Source: UBA6115 sp012514225
GTDB taxonomy: Bacteria > Bacillota > Clostridia > Christensenellales > Aristaeellaceae
DNA length: 64,000 bases
Reading direction: 5' to 3'
NCBI GenBank assembly: GCA_036756425.1
Contig: DAIOLC010000006.1
Coordinates: 1 to 64,000, forward strand
Shown: positions 49,649 to 57,618 of the stretch, piece by piece
How positions within the stretch are numbered: the stretch's first letter is position 1
Layout of the letters: each line of letters opens with the position of its first letter
Notes under the pieces: model-generated
The model's database searches: none
Told to the model about the DNA's origin: nothing
The model's input: the letters and a program-made list of their open reading frames with translations, nothing else
Position numbers and translations under genes: made by a program

Positions 49649-50542
49649 ATGATGAAACGCACCCTGACGGCCCTGTTGGCGCTGGTTCTGGCGCTGGGCC
49701 TTTCCGCGGCTGCCTTGGCGGAGGCCGCCCCGGCTGAAACGCCCGCCCCGGACGTGGCGACCCTGCTCACCCAGGCCCTGCAGGACGAGGGAGACGTCCG
49801 CGCCTACTATGAGGCCGCCGCAAAGGCCTACCCGCAGGTCCCGGCCTTCGCCAACTTGGCGCGCGCCGAGGCGGCGCATGAGCGCCTGCTCAAGGCCGCC
49901 GCCGGCAAGTACGGCGTGACGGTCGACGTCACCCCGGCGCAGACCGCCGTGCCCGCGACCGTGGAGGAAGCCCTGGCGCTGGCCGCCAAACTGGAGCAGG
50001 ACGACATCGACCTCTACGCCGCGTTGCTCAAGACCCCCGGCCTGCCGCAGGACCTGGCCTTGGTGTTCACCCGGCTGCAGACGGCCTCCGCCCGCCACCT
50101 GGCCGCCGTCCAGCGCGCCGGCGGGCGGCCCGGGCAGCCCTACGGGATGGGCGGCCGCTGGAACAATGATGATGCCGCGCCGCAAATGCCCTACGGCCAG
50201 GGCGGCCGCTGGAACAACGATGATACAACGCCCCGGATGCCCTACGGCCAGGGCGGCCGCTGGAACAACGATGGCGCCGCGCCGCAGAGGCCCTACGGCC
50301 AGGGCGGCCGCTGGAACAACGACGATACAACGCCCCGGATGCCCTATGGCCAGGGCGGCCGCCGGAACAACGGCGATACAACGCCCCGGATGCCCCATGG
50401 GATGGGCGGCCGCTGGAACAACGATGGCGCCGCACCGCAGAGGCCCTACGGCCAGGGCGGACGCTGGAACAACAACGATACAACGCCCCGGATGCCCTTC
50501 TGCCCCGCCATGCCGTGGAACGCCGTCCCGCAGAACCCCTGA
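49649..50542 (+). CDS. Secreted ferritin-like protein with a 17-residue repeat tail
   Basis: A 297-residue exported protein. The signal peptide (about residues 1-24) is followed by a four-helix ferritin-like domain (about 30-160) of the DUF2202-like kind. Its first helix pair holds EDEGDVRAYYE-type and AEAAHERLL residues, and the second ends in ASARHLAAV, so carboxylate/histidine ligands for a metal pair are plausible. The C-terminus is seven direct repeats of 17 residues (PYGQGGRWNNDDTTPRM type), then a short tail. GAGGAGG precedes two adjacent ATGs; 49649 is used. Metal binding is inference. Confidence 0.82.
   Translation: MMKRTLTALLALVLALGLSAAALAEAAPAETPAPDVATLLTQALQDEGDVRAYYEAAAKAYPQVPAFANLARAEAAHERLLKAAAGKYGVTVDVTPAQTAVPATVEEALALAAKLEQDDIDLYAALLKTPGLPQDLALVFTRLQTASARHLAAVQRAGGRPGQPYGMGGRWNNDDAAPQMPYGQGGRWNNDDTTPRMPYGQGGRWNNDGAAPQRPYGQGGRWNNDDTTPRMPYGQGGRRNNGDTTPRMPHGMGGRWNNDGAAPQRPYGQGGRWNNNDTTPRMPFCPAMPWNAVPQNP
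50138..50494 (+). repeat. Seven tandem 51-bp coding repeats
   Basis: Seven in-frame 51-bp units encode a 17-residue motif, PYGQGGRWNNDDTTPRM, with two alternating versions (DDTTPRM and DGAAPQR). Several neighbouring copies are almost identical at the DNA level, so the array could expand or contract by slippage or recombination. Confidence 0.92.
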
Positions 50543-50611
50543 GGCCGGCAAGCGGGCGGTTGTCATACCGTGCCGGAGACCCTGATACGAAAAAAGCACC
50601 TTGATTGAAAG

Positions 50612-50633
50612 CCGCCCCTTCCGGGGCGGTTTT
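50612..50633 (+). terminator. Terminator after the ferritin-like gene
   Basis: A 7-bp stem CCGCCCC / GGGGCGG with loop TTCC (50612-50629) is followed by TTTT. It lies about 70 bp after the stop. The rest of 50543-50842 shows no gene that I can support. Confidence 0.85.
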
Positions 50634-50842
50634 GCGCGCCAGGGAAGCGTCGATGAGTTCCCCTTGCTGCTGGCGTTCCGAAGGCGTTGCCGGCCCCTTG
50701 ATTCCACAAGCGCGTTGTCTTCCGGCGAAGCCCTGGGGTTGTTTTGACTGTGTGCCGCCAGAAGGGCGATTGTTCCACCGGCGTTTTTCCAGTTCCCGTT
50801 TTCGCCGTTTTCCGCGTTTGGAATACACCTGCGTCCCGGGCG

Positions 50843-50872
50843 TTGACACCCGCCCCGCTCCCTCCCTATACT
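50843..50872 (+). promoter_or_regulatory. Consensus promoter of the regulator cassette
   Basis: TTGACA (50843-50848, perfect) and TATACT (50867-50872) with an 18-bp spacer. The predicted start of transcription, near 50879, lies just before the SOS-box-like sequence. Confidence 0.85.
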
Positions 50873-50883
50873 GGGAACAAAAG

Positions 50884-50897
50884 GGAACAAACGTTCT
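50884..50897. promoter_or_regulatory. SOS (LexA) box-like operator
   Basis: GGAACAAACGTTCT matches the Bacillota LexA consensus CGAACRNRYGTTYC at all positions except the first and last. It sits 11 bp after the -10, where a bound repressor would block early transcription. Control by LexA is inference from this match. Confidence 0.6.
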
Positions 50898-50917
50898 TGT
50901 TTTAGGGAGTAATGGAC

Positions 50918-51109
50918 ATGACGGTGGAACTGCGGCGGCTGCGCACCCTGATGAACCTCGCCGGCGTGAGCCGGCGGGAGGCCGCCGGGGCGCTGTTTGT
51001 CAGCTACAGCGCGCTGAACCGCAAGCTGCGCGGCGAAATCGGCTTGACGCCGGAGGAGGCGCTGCGCATCGAGGCGCTCTGCGCCGGGAAGGCCGGGAAA
51101 ACCGCGTGA
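50918..51109 (+). CDS. Small helix-turn-helix protein (phage Cro/CI-like)
   Basis: A 63-residue putative DNA-binding protein. It is a compact helical domain with a helix-turn-helix over about residues 17-40 (SRREAAGALFVSYSALNRKL), in the style of small phage or plasmid repressors. An ATG at 50912 is only 2 bp from AGGGAG, while 50918 has 8 bp spacing and is preferred. The stop overlaps the next start (GTGA). With the promoter and SOS-like box it forms a compact regulatory cassette that may be a prophage or element remnant. Confidence 0.72.
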   Translation: MTVELRRLRTLMNLAGVSRREAAGALFVSYSALNRKLRGEIGLTPEEALRIEALCAGKAGKTA

Positions 51110-51507
51110 GCGCCCGGGAGATGCTGGAAAGTTACGGCGAGGGGCTGCGCGCGCTGGACACCCTGGAGCGCGAGCTGGCCGTCTGCCGCCGCCGCGCGAA
51201 AGAGGACGGCGACGGGGTGGAGCGCAACGCCGCCCGCGCGGAAACGCTGTCGCGGGAGGCGGCAACGCTGCGCCGGCGGCTTTACAGGCGGCGCCGGGAG
51301 GCGGAAGCCTGGCTGGAGCGGCTGCCGAACGGGTCGGAGCGCCGGGTGCTGGCGCTTCGCTACCTGAACCTGCTGTCCTACGACGAAATCAGCGAAATCT
51401 GCTACTTTTCCCAGCGGCACGTCTTTCGCCTGCATCGCCGGGCCGTCCTGCGGCTGCAGTCCCTGATGGAGGAGGAGGCGCGAAAAGCCGCGCCGTCCCT
51501 GCCCTGA
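51106..51507 (+). CDS. Phage-type sigma-70 region 4-like regulator
   Basis: A 133-residue, strongly basic protein. The N-terminal half is a long charged helical segment (about residues 5-75). The C-terminal part (about 78-125) resembles sigma-70 region 4 or the DUF1492/ArpU group: ERRVLALRYLNLLSYDEISE followed by ICYFSQRHVFRLHRRA. Such proteins activate late or packaging genes in phages. It starts with GTG inside the upstream stop. No phage structural gene is nearby, so it may act on a distant target or be a relic. Confidence 0.72.
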   Translation: MSAREMLESYGEGLRALDTLERELAVCRRRAKEDGDGVERNAARAETLSREAATLRRRLYRRRREAEAWLERLPNGSERRVLALRYLNLLSYDEISEICYFSQRHVFRLHRRAVLRLQSLMEEEARKAAPSLP

Positions 51508-51561
51508 CGCGCGAATCCATACGCCGGTATACAGGGCTCTTTGTCGAATCAACTGCCCGGG

Positions 51562-52647
51562 TCAGGGCGCGCCTTCCGCCGGGCTGAAGCGGCCGATGCC
51601 CACGACGTCCTGCTGGTTGCGGGTCTTGTGGAAGCCGTTGTAGATGCCGGGGTCCATGACGTTCTTGCCCATGAACACCATCGCGGCGGTCTGCCCGCCG
51701 TCCAGGGTAAAGGCGTCCGTGCACCCCTGCTCCAGCAGCCGCTCGGCCACGAACATCAGCCCGGCGCCGGCGCTGCGCTTGTTGCGCCCCTCCACCATGA
51801 TGCCCACGAAATGCCCGGGGGAAACGACGCCCAGGGCGCTGCGCGGCTCCAGGTGGGTAAAGCTCTTGGAGAGCCGGCCGTCCAGCACGCGGCCGGAGAA
51901 CAGGACGGGGCCGAAGGCCAGCACGTCGGCCGCCCCGTGCGCCAGGTATTCCTCGGCGCTCATCTGCCCGGGGGTGCGCATCTCCACGTGCCCGTCGGGG
52001 AACAGCGCCAGCTCGTCCAGCGGCGGAATCTTGGCGACCGGATGTGTGTAGGTGAGCGTGTGCAGCACGCGGCCGTCCCGGATGATCAGCCCGGGGCGTT
52101 CCTTTTTTTCCAGCCGCCAGGAGAACAGGTCCCCGTTCTGCGCGTACACCAGCCGGTTGTCCGCCGCGATGGCCTCGGGCTTGGCCCGGGCGGCCGGCTT
52201 GTCCTTCCTGGCGGAAACGGCGCGGAAGGCCTCTCTCCCGCGGAAATGGATGTGGGAGATGAACCACACCACGTTTTTCCCGCGCACTTTCGCGCTGCAG
52301 CGGGCGATATCCACCCGGAGGGTGGGGGACAGGTAGGCCCAGCGCCCTTCCTTTTCGTCGGCGTAGACGAACTCCGCCCGCGCGCCGCCGGGGGGCAGAA
52401 AGCCCTCCGCGTCCGTCTCCGGCCTTCCGTCAAAGGGCGGCGGCCCCAGGGAGGGCAGCGGGGAGGGGGACGGCGCGGGGGAAGGCGAAGGCGCGGGCGT
52501 GGTTCCGGAGGCGGGCTCGGCCTCAAGCTCCGCCACCTGAAAGTCCGGCGCCCCGGCGGGCGCGGGCAGGGGGAACAGCAGCAGGCAAAGCAGCAGCGCC
52601 GCCGCGCGCCGTGCCCATCTGGCCATGAAACCTAGGCGTCCCTTCAT
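51562..52647 (-). CDS. Secreted phosphodiester glycosidase (NAGPA) family protein
   Basis: A 361-residue exported protein. A signal peptide (about residues 10-32) is followed by a Pro/Ser linker (about 45-75) and a NAGPA-type domain with FGPVLFSGRVLDG, SPGHFVGIMVEGR and DAFTLDGGQTAAMVF. The layout and linker resemble the C-terminal half of the DUF6273 fusion in the pgs operon, so the two look like paralogues. GGAGGCAAAA precedes the ATG. It stands alone on the minus strand between the regulator cassette and thrC. Confidence 0.86.
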   Translation of the reverse strand: MKGRLGFMARWARRAAALLLCLLLFPLPAPAGAPDFQVAELEAEPASGTTPAPSPSPAPSPSPLPSLGPPPFDGRPETDAEGFLPPGGARAEFVYADEKEGRWAYLSPTLRVDIARCSAKVRGKNVVWFISHIHFRGREAFRAVSARKDKPAARAKPEAIAADNRLVYAQNGDLFSWRLEKKERPGLIIRDGRVLHTLTYTHPVAKIPPLDELALFPDGHVEMRTPGQMSAEEYLAHGAADVLAFGPVLFSGRVLDGRLSKSFTHLEPRSALGVVSPGHFVGIMVEGRNKRSAGAGLMFVAERLLEQGCTDAFTLDGGQTAAMVFMGKNVMDPGIYNGFHKTRNQQDVVGIGRFSPAEGAP

Positions 52648-52719
52648 TTTTGCCTCCGTGCCGTCACTGGCCCCATCTTAGCGGACGCGGCTTCCGCCCG
52701 CAAGCGTTTTCCCGCCGGA

Positions 52720-52748
52720 TTGACAGGCGGGCCCGCGTTTTCTACAAT
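52720..52748 (+). promoter_or_regulatory. Consensus promoter of thrC-thrB
   Basis: TTGACA (52720-52725) and TACAAT (52743-52748) with a 17-bp spacer. The leader before the start codon is only about 10 nt, so no attenuator or riboswitch fits between. Confidence 0.85.
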
Positions 52749-52765
52749 CGCCCCGGAGGATGTCC

Positions 52766-54223
52766 ATGCGTTTTGAGAGCACCCGGGGGGAAAGCCCCAA
52801 GGTATTGGCGCCGGAGGCGCTGCTGTCGGGCGCCGCGCCGGACGGCGGGCTCTATTTGCCCGACAGCTTCCCCTCCCTTTCGCACCTGCTGGATGCGGAC
52901 CTGGACTATGCCGGCTTGGCGTCTGCGGTCTTTTCGGCGCTGCTGCCCGGCTTCCCGGGGGAAGAGCTGCGCCTGGCCGCGGAGTCGGCCTATCCGGGCG
53001 CCTTTGACACGCCGCAGGTCGCGCCGCTGGTGCCTTTGGGGGAGGATTACCTGCTGGAGCTGTTCCACGGCCCCACCGCCGCCTTCAAGGACCTGGCCCT
53101 GCAGGTCCTGCCGCGCCTGATGGCCCTGGCGCGGGAGCGCGTCGCCCCGGGGACGCGGGCGGTGGTCCTGGCCGCCACCAGCGGGGACACCGGCTCCGCC
53201 GCCATGCGGGGCTTCCGGAACCTGCCCGGCTTTCGCGTGCTGGCCTATTACCCGGGCAGGGGCATCAGCGCCGTGCAGGAGGCGCAGATGACCACCATGG
53301 CGGGGGACAACCTGGAGGCCGTCGCCGTCGACGGGAATTTCGACGACGCCCAGGCCGGCGTCAAGGCGGCCTTCGCGCGGGCGCGGGGCTGCCTGCCCCC
53401 GGGTGTCCTGCTTTCCAGCGCCAACTCCATCAATATCGGCCGGCTGGTGCCGCAAATCGTCTACTACGTCCACGCCCTGCGGGCGCTGCGCCGCATGGGC
53501 GCCCTGCCCCCGGGCGCGGAAGCGGACTTCGCCGTGCCCACCGGCAACTTCGGCGACATCCTGGCGGGCTATCTGGCGAAGGCCATGGGGCTGCCCGTGG
53601 GCCGGCTGCTCTGCGCCTCCAACCGCAACCGCGTGCTGGCGGACTTCCTGGAAACCGGCGTATACGACCGGCGGCGGGAGCTGCTGCCCTCCCTCTCCCC
53701 CTCCATGGACATCCTGGTGTCCGGCAACCTGGAGCGCCTGCTCTACCTGGCCTCCGGCCGGGACGCCGCCCGGGTGCGCGGGTGGATGGAGGGCCTGAAC
53801 AGGGAAGGCGCCTACCGGGTTCCGCCGGAGGTGCTGGAGGAAATCCAAAGGGACTTCGAAGGCGGCAGCGCGGACGACGCGCAGACGCGCGCGGCCATCG
53901 CCCGGGCCTGGGAAGCGCACCATGCCCTGCTGGACCCGCATACCGCGGCGGGCTACGCCGTGATGCGGCGGGCGGCGCGCCGGCCCGGCCGGCCCCGGGT
54001 GTTGCTGGCCACCGCCTCGCCCTTCAAGTTTCCCCGCGTCGTGCTGTGCGCGCTGGGCCGCCCCGACCCCGGGGACGGCGCCTGGCCGGAGGCGCTGTGC
54101 GAGGCGGCCGGGCTGCCCGTGCCGCCCTCGCTCGCGGGCCTGTCCAGCCGCCCGCGCCTGCACCGGGAGCGTGTGACAAGGGACGCCGTCGCGTCTGACG
54201 CGCTGGCGAGGGCGCTGGCATGA
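52766..54223 (+). CDS. thrC: Threonine synthase
   Basis: A 485-residue pyridoxal-phosphate enzyme that makes threonine from O-phosphohomoserine. The PLP lysine is K108 in ELFHGPTAAFKDLAL. AATSGDTGSAAM and PTGNFGDILAGYLAKAMGLP are family motifs. The ATG at 52760 directly abuts GGAGG, so the ATG at 52766 (6-bp spacing) is used. It overlaps thrB by 4 bp. The length matches the longer threonine synthase class found in Clostridia and E. coli. Confidence 0.95.
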   Translation: MRFESTRGESPKVLAPEALLSGAAPDGGLYLPDSFPSLSHLLDADLDYAGLASAVFSALLPGFPGEELRLAAESAYPGAFDTPQVAPLVPLGEDYLLELFHGPTAAFKDLALQVLPRLMALARERVAPGTRAVVLAATSGDTGSAAMRGFRNLPGFRVLAYYPGRGISAVQEAQMTTMAGDNLEAVAVDGNFDDAQAGVKAAFARARGCLPPGVLLSSANSINIGRLVPQIVYYVHALRALRRMGALPPGAEADFAVPTGNFGDILAGYLAKAMGLPVGRLLCASNRNRVLADFLETGVYDRRRELLPSLSPSMDILVSGNLERLLYLASGRDAARVRGWMEGLNREGAYRVPPEVLEEIQRDFEGGSADDAQTRAAIARAWEAHHALLDPHTAAGYAVMRRAARRPGRPRVLLATASPFKFPRVVLCALGRPDPGDGAWPEALCEAAGLPVPPSLAGLSSRPRLHRERVTRDAVASDALARALA

Positions 54224-55095
54224 GGAGCGTCATCGTGCCGGCCACCACGGCCAACCTGGGGCCGGGGTTCGACTGCCTGGGCCTGGCGCTGTCGCTGTAC
54301 GCCCGCTTCACCTTCGAGAAAACGGATGCCGGGCTTGAAATCGCCGGCTGCCCGCCGGAATTCGCGGGGGAGGACAACCTGGTGTACCGCGCCTTCCGAA
54401 GCACGCTGCAGGAGTTCGGACAGAGCTTCAACGGCCTGCGCATCACGGTTGATTCGGACATCCCGCCCGCGCGCGGCCTGGGCAGCAGCGCCGCCTGCGC
54501 GGTCGCCGGCGTCGTCGCCGCCGCGCTGTACAGCGGGGTTTCCTTAACGCCCCGGGAGATTCTGCAGCGGGCCGCCCGCCTGGAAGGCCACCCGGACAAC
54601 GCCGCCCCGGCGGTCTACGGCGGGCTGCGGGCGTCCCTGACGGAGGAAGGCGCCGTCTGGTCCACGCCCTGCCCGGTGCACCCCTCCCTGCGCTTCCTGG
54701 CCCTGGTGCCGGACTTCGCCCTGCCCACCGCCCGGGCGCGCGCCGCGTTGCCGGATGCGGTCAGCCGCGCGGACGCGGTGTACAACCTGTCCCGGGCCGC
54801 CTTCCTGCTCCGGGCGATGGAGACGGGCGACCCGGAGGCCCTCCGCTTCGCCTTCCGGGACCGCCTGCACCAGCCCTACCGCTTCCCGCTGATTCCCGGG
54901 GGCGGGCGGCTGGCGGCGCGGATGGAAAGCCTGGGCGCGGACGGCTGCTTCATTTCCGGCGCCGGGCCCACCCTGATGTGCGTGTACCGGGACGCCGCCT
55001 TCGCGCAAACGGCGCAGGACGAGCTGAAGAACGCCTTCCCCCGCTTTTCCGCGCTGCCGCTCTCCGTCAGCCAACAGGGCTACGTCATCGATTAG
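54220..55095 (+). CDS. thrB: Homoserine kinase
   Basis: A 291-residue GHMP-family kinase that phosphorylates homoserine to feed threonine synthase. VPATTANLGPGFDCLGLAL opens the protein, the ATP motif IPPARGLGSSAA lies at residues 81-92, and the C-terminal GHMP motif is CFISGAGPTLMCVY. The ATGA overlap with thrC gives coupled synthesis of the two threonine enzymes. No thrA gene is nearby. Confidence 0.96.
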   Translation: MRSVIVPATTANLGPGFDCLGLALSLYARFTFEKTDAGLEIAGCPPEFAGEDNLVYRAFRSTLQEFGQSFNGLRITVDSDIPPARGLGSSAACAVAGVVAAALYSGVSLTPREILQRAARLEGHPDNAAPAVYGGLRASLTEEGAVWSTPCPVHPSLRFLALVPDFALPTARARAALPDAVSRADAVYNLSRAAFLLRAMETGDPEALRFAFRDRLHQPYRFPLIPGGGRLAARMESLGADGCFISGAGPTLMCVYRDAAFAQTAQDELKNAFPRFSALPLSVSQQGYVID

Positions 55096-55128
55096 AATGC
55101 CTCGGGCAAACGAAAGGAAACAAGAAGC

Positions 55129-55917
55129 ATGAGCCTGCAATCCCAAGTCGCGCTGGGCATCCTCGTCCCCTTCATCGGCACCACGCTGGGCGCCTCCATG
55201 GTCGTCTTCCTCCGGGGCGGCATGAAGGACTGGGTGCGCAAGGTGCTCATGGGCTTCGCCTCGGGCGTCATGATCGCGGCCTCGGTCTGGTCGCTGCTGC
55301 TGCCGGCGATCGACAAGGCGGAGGAGCTGGGCAACATCCCCTGGCTGCCCGCCGCCCTGGGCTTCCTGGCCGGCATGGGCTTCCTGCTGCTGCTGGACAC
55401 CCTGATTCCCCACATCCACCAGGATTCGGACGAGCCGGAGGGCCTGCCCTCCCACGCCCGCAAGAACACCATGCTGCTGCTGGCCGTCACCCTGCACAAT
55501 ATCCCCGAGGGCATGGCGGTGGGCGTGGTCTTCGCCGCCCTGCTGGCGGGCAACTCCTCCGTCACCTTCACCGGCGCCATGGCGCTGTCCCTGGGCATCG
55601 CCATCCAGAACTTCCCGGAGGGCGCCATCGTGTCCATGCCCCTGCGGACCGGAAAAACCGGCAAATGGAAGGCTTTCGCGATGGGCACGCTCTCCGGCGC
55701 CGTGGAGCCGCTGGCCGCCTTCTTCACCGTGCTGCTGACCGCCTGGGTAGTGCCCATCCTGCCCTTCCTGCTGGCCTTCGCCGCCGGCGCGATGATATAC
55801 GTGGTGGTGGAGGAGCTCATCCCCGAACTGCAGGAGGGCACGCACTCCAACGTCGGCGTCATCGGCGTGGCGCTGGGGTTCACGGTGATGATGGTGCTGG
55901 ACGTAGCGCTGGGGTAG
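55129..55917 (+). CDS. ZIP-family metal transporter
   Basis: A 262-residue membrane protein with about eight helices. Metal-site motifs are HNIPEGMAVG in one helix and QNFPEGAIVSMPLR in the next, the paired H/N-x-PEG signature of the ZIP family. The central loop is short and has two histidines (IPHIHQD). The family imports zinc, iron or manganese. It lies 33 bp after thrB and may be read through from the threonine promoter. It shows the GufA-like length. Confidence 0.92.
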   Translation: MSLQSQVALGILVPFIGTTLGASMVVFLRGGMKDWVRKVLMGFASGVMIAASVWSLLLPAIDKAEELGNIPWLPAALGFLAGMGFLLLLDTLIPHIHQDSDEPEGLPSHARKNTMLLLAVTLHNIPEGMAVGVVFAALLAGNSSVTFTGAMALSLGIAIQNFPEGAIVSMPLRTGKTGKWKAFAMGTLSGAVEPLAAFFTVLLTAWVVPILPFLLAFAAGAMIYVVVEELIPELQEGTHSNVGVIGVALGFTVMMVLDVALG

Positions 55918-56066
55918 TCCGCCAGGCTGCCGCCTGACACCGCCAGCGCCCGAAAAGCGCCGAAACCCATGGAATACGGGGCGGGGAGGGAAACCCGCGC
56001 ACCTGCGCGGGAGAAAAGCGCCGGGCGGCTATTTCGTACCCTTTCTGTATTTCCCCTCCGGGCGGC

Positions 56067-56094
56067 TTGTCCGCCCTTTTCTTTGCCGTATACT
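56067..56094 (+). promoter_or_regulatory. Promoter of lysA
   Basis: TTGTCC (56067-56072) and TATACT (56089-56094) with a 16-bp spacer, 29 bp before the TTG start. The preceding 55918-56066 contains a hairpin at 55994-56011 without a T-run. Confidence 0.65.
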
Positions 56095-56123
56095 GGCCTT
56101 GTTTTGCCAAGGAGGGGAAGGAA

Positions 56124-57359
56124 TTGCCGAATTTTTCCGTGAAAGACTCCGTTTTCGAGGCGGCGGCCGAACGTTTCGGCACGCCGCTGTACCTGTACGA
56201 CGAGCGCGGCATCCGCGCCGCCGCCCGCGCGCTAAACGCCGCTTTTGCCTGGAACCGCGGCTTCCGGGAGTATTACGCGGTCAAGGCCCTGCCCAACCCC
56301 GCCGTCCTCAGGATTCTGATGGAGGAGGGCTGCGGGCTGGACTGCTCTTCGCAGGTCGAGCTGCTGCTGGCGCAAAAGGTCGGTGCCGGCGGGAGCGACA
56401 TCATGTTTTCCGCCAACGCGATGCCGCCTTCGGAGCTGGGCCTCGCTCGGGCGATGGGCGCCCTGGTCAACCTGGACGACCGCAGCGACGTGGACACCCT
56501 GACGGGCTTCGGCGTGCCGGAGGTGGTCAGCCTGCGGGTCAACCCCGGCGGCAAGGGCGGCAACCAGTTCATGGGCGGCGGGCTGGACGCCAAGTTCGGA
56601 TGGATGCCCTCCCAGCTGGAAGACGGCCTGCTGGTGCTGAAGGCCGCCGGCGCCCTGCGTTTCGGCCTGCACGCGATGACGGCCAGCAACACCCTGCAGG
56701 AGGAATACTTCGCCGGCAACGCTGCGATGCTGCTGCACCTGGGGTTGGAATTGGAGCGGAAGACCGGCCTCGCCCTGGACTTCGTCAACCTCTCCGGCGG
56801 CCTGGGTATCCCCTACCGCCCTGAGGAAAAAACCAACGACCTCGCCCTGGCTGGGGAACTGGTGCGCCGGGAATACCGCAAGGCGCTGGGGGAGCGCGAC
56901 GACGTGCGCGTTTTCACCGAGCTGGGCCGCCTGTTGACCGGGCCGTCCGGCTTCCTGCTCTCCCGCGTCCTCCACCTCAAGCGCACCTACCGCGATTACG
57001 CCGGCCTGGACGCCAGCGCTGCCAACCTCCTGCGCCCGGCGATGTACGGCGCCTACCACCACGCCACCGTCGCCGGGCGACGGGACGCGCCGCACGACCA
57101 TGTCTATGACCTCACCGGCCCCCTGTGCGAGAACAACGACAAGTTCGCCGTCCAGCGCCCGCTACCGGAGCTGCGCCTGGGCGACCTCGTCGTCCTGCAC
57201 GATGCCGGCGCCCACGCCCACGCCATGGGCTACCAGTACAACGGCCGCCTGCGCTGCGCCGAGGCCCTGCACACTACGGGGGGCGGCTTCCGCCTCATCC
57301 GCCGGAACGAGACGCCGGAGGACTACTTCGCGACGCTGGTGGAGGGGGAGACAGAGTAA
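56124..57359 (+). CDS. lysA: Diaminopimelate decarboxylase family protein
   Basis: A 411-residue fold-III PLP enzyme that most likely decarboxylates meso-diaminopimelate to lysine. The PLP lysine is K54 in YYAVKALPNP. VNLSGGLGIPYRPEE, FTELGRLLTGPSG and DLTGPLCENNDKF are family motifs. TTG at 56124 follows a strong GGAGGGGAAGG and is the start; the upstream in-frame ATG at 56067 lies inside the promoter. It is monocistronic, and a repeat-like 3' region follows. Related fold-III decarboxylases exist, so substrate specificity is probable rather than proven. Confidence 0.88.
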   Translation: MPNFSVKDSVFEAAAERFGTPLYLYDERGIRAAARALNAAFAWNRGFREYYAVKALPNPAVLRILMEEGCGLDCSSQVELLLAQKVGAGGSDIMFSANAMPPSELGLARAMGALVNLDDRSDVDTLTGFGVPEVVSLRVNPGGKGGNQFMGGGLDAKFGWMPSQLEDGLLVLKAAGALRFGLHAMTASNTLQEEYFAGNAAMLLHLGLELERKTGLALDFVNLSGGLGIPYRPEEKTNDLALAGELVRREYRKALGERDDVRVFTELGRLLTGPSGFLLSRVLHLKRTYRDYAGLDASAANLLRPAMYGAYHHATVAGRRDAPHDHVYDLTGPLCENNDKFAVQRPLPELRLGDLVVLHDAGAHAHAMGYQYNGRLRCAEALHTTGGGFRLIRRNETPEDYFATLVEGETE

Positions 57360-57465
57360 AGCGGGGAATCCCATCCCCCGAACCCCCGGGCAGGGGGACT
57401 GCACGCCCGGTTTCCCGGCTTCTGTCTGGTGTGTATCTGGTATTTCCCGGTCCCGTAAACTCATC

Positions 57466-57562
57466 GTACAGAAGAAGGGGGGCTGGCTGCCCCCCGAAGC
57501 CCCCGAATCTTACTTTGCAGCAAGGATATTAATCGCATGAGCCGGCGCTCGCGCGCCGGCTC
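57466..57562 (+). repeat. Degenerate 3'-UTR-type unit with its own hairpin
   Basis: After the lysA stop, a run like that of unit B (GGCTGCCCCCCGAAGCCCCC) is followed by AAGGATATTAATCGCATG and a 10-bp stem GAGCCGGCGC / GCGCCGGCTC (57539-57562, loop TCGC). The similarity to the copies near 430 and 62660 is partial. The hairpin is a different one, and the stem has no T-run on the plus strand. The rest of 57360-57618 has no gene. Confidence 0.4.
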
Positions 57563-57618
57563 CCAAAGGCTGCCCCCGCCGGGTCTTTTCCTGCCGGATG
57601 CCGGGGCGGCTGCCGCGC

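Noticed and set aside
52721..52765. A riboswitch or threonine attenuator before thrC
   Set aside because: The distance between the promoter and the start codon is too short for either.
55994..56011. Hairpin between the ZIP and lysA genes as a terminator
   Set aside because: The stem is only 8 bp and lacks a T-run on the plus strand.
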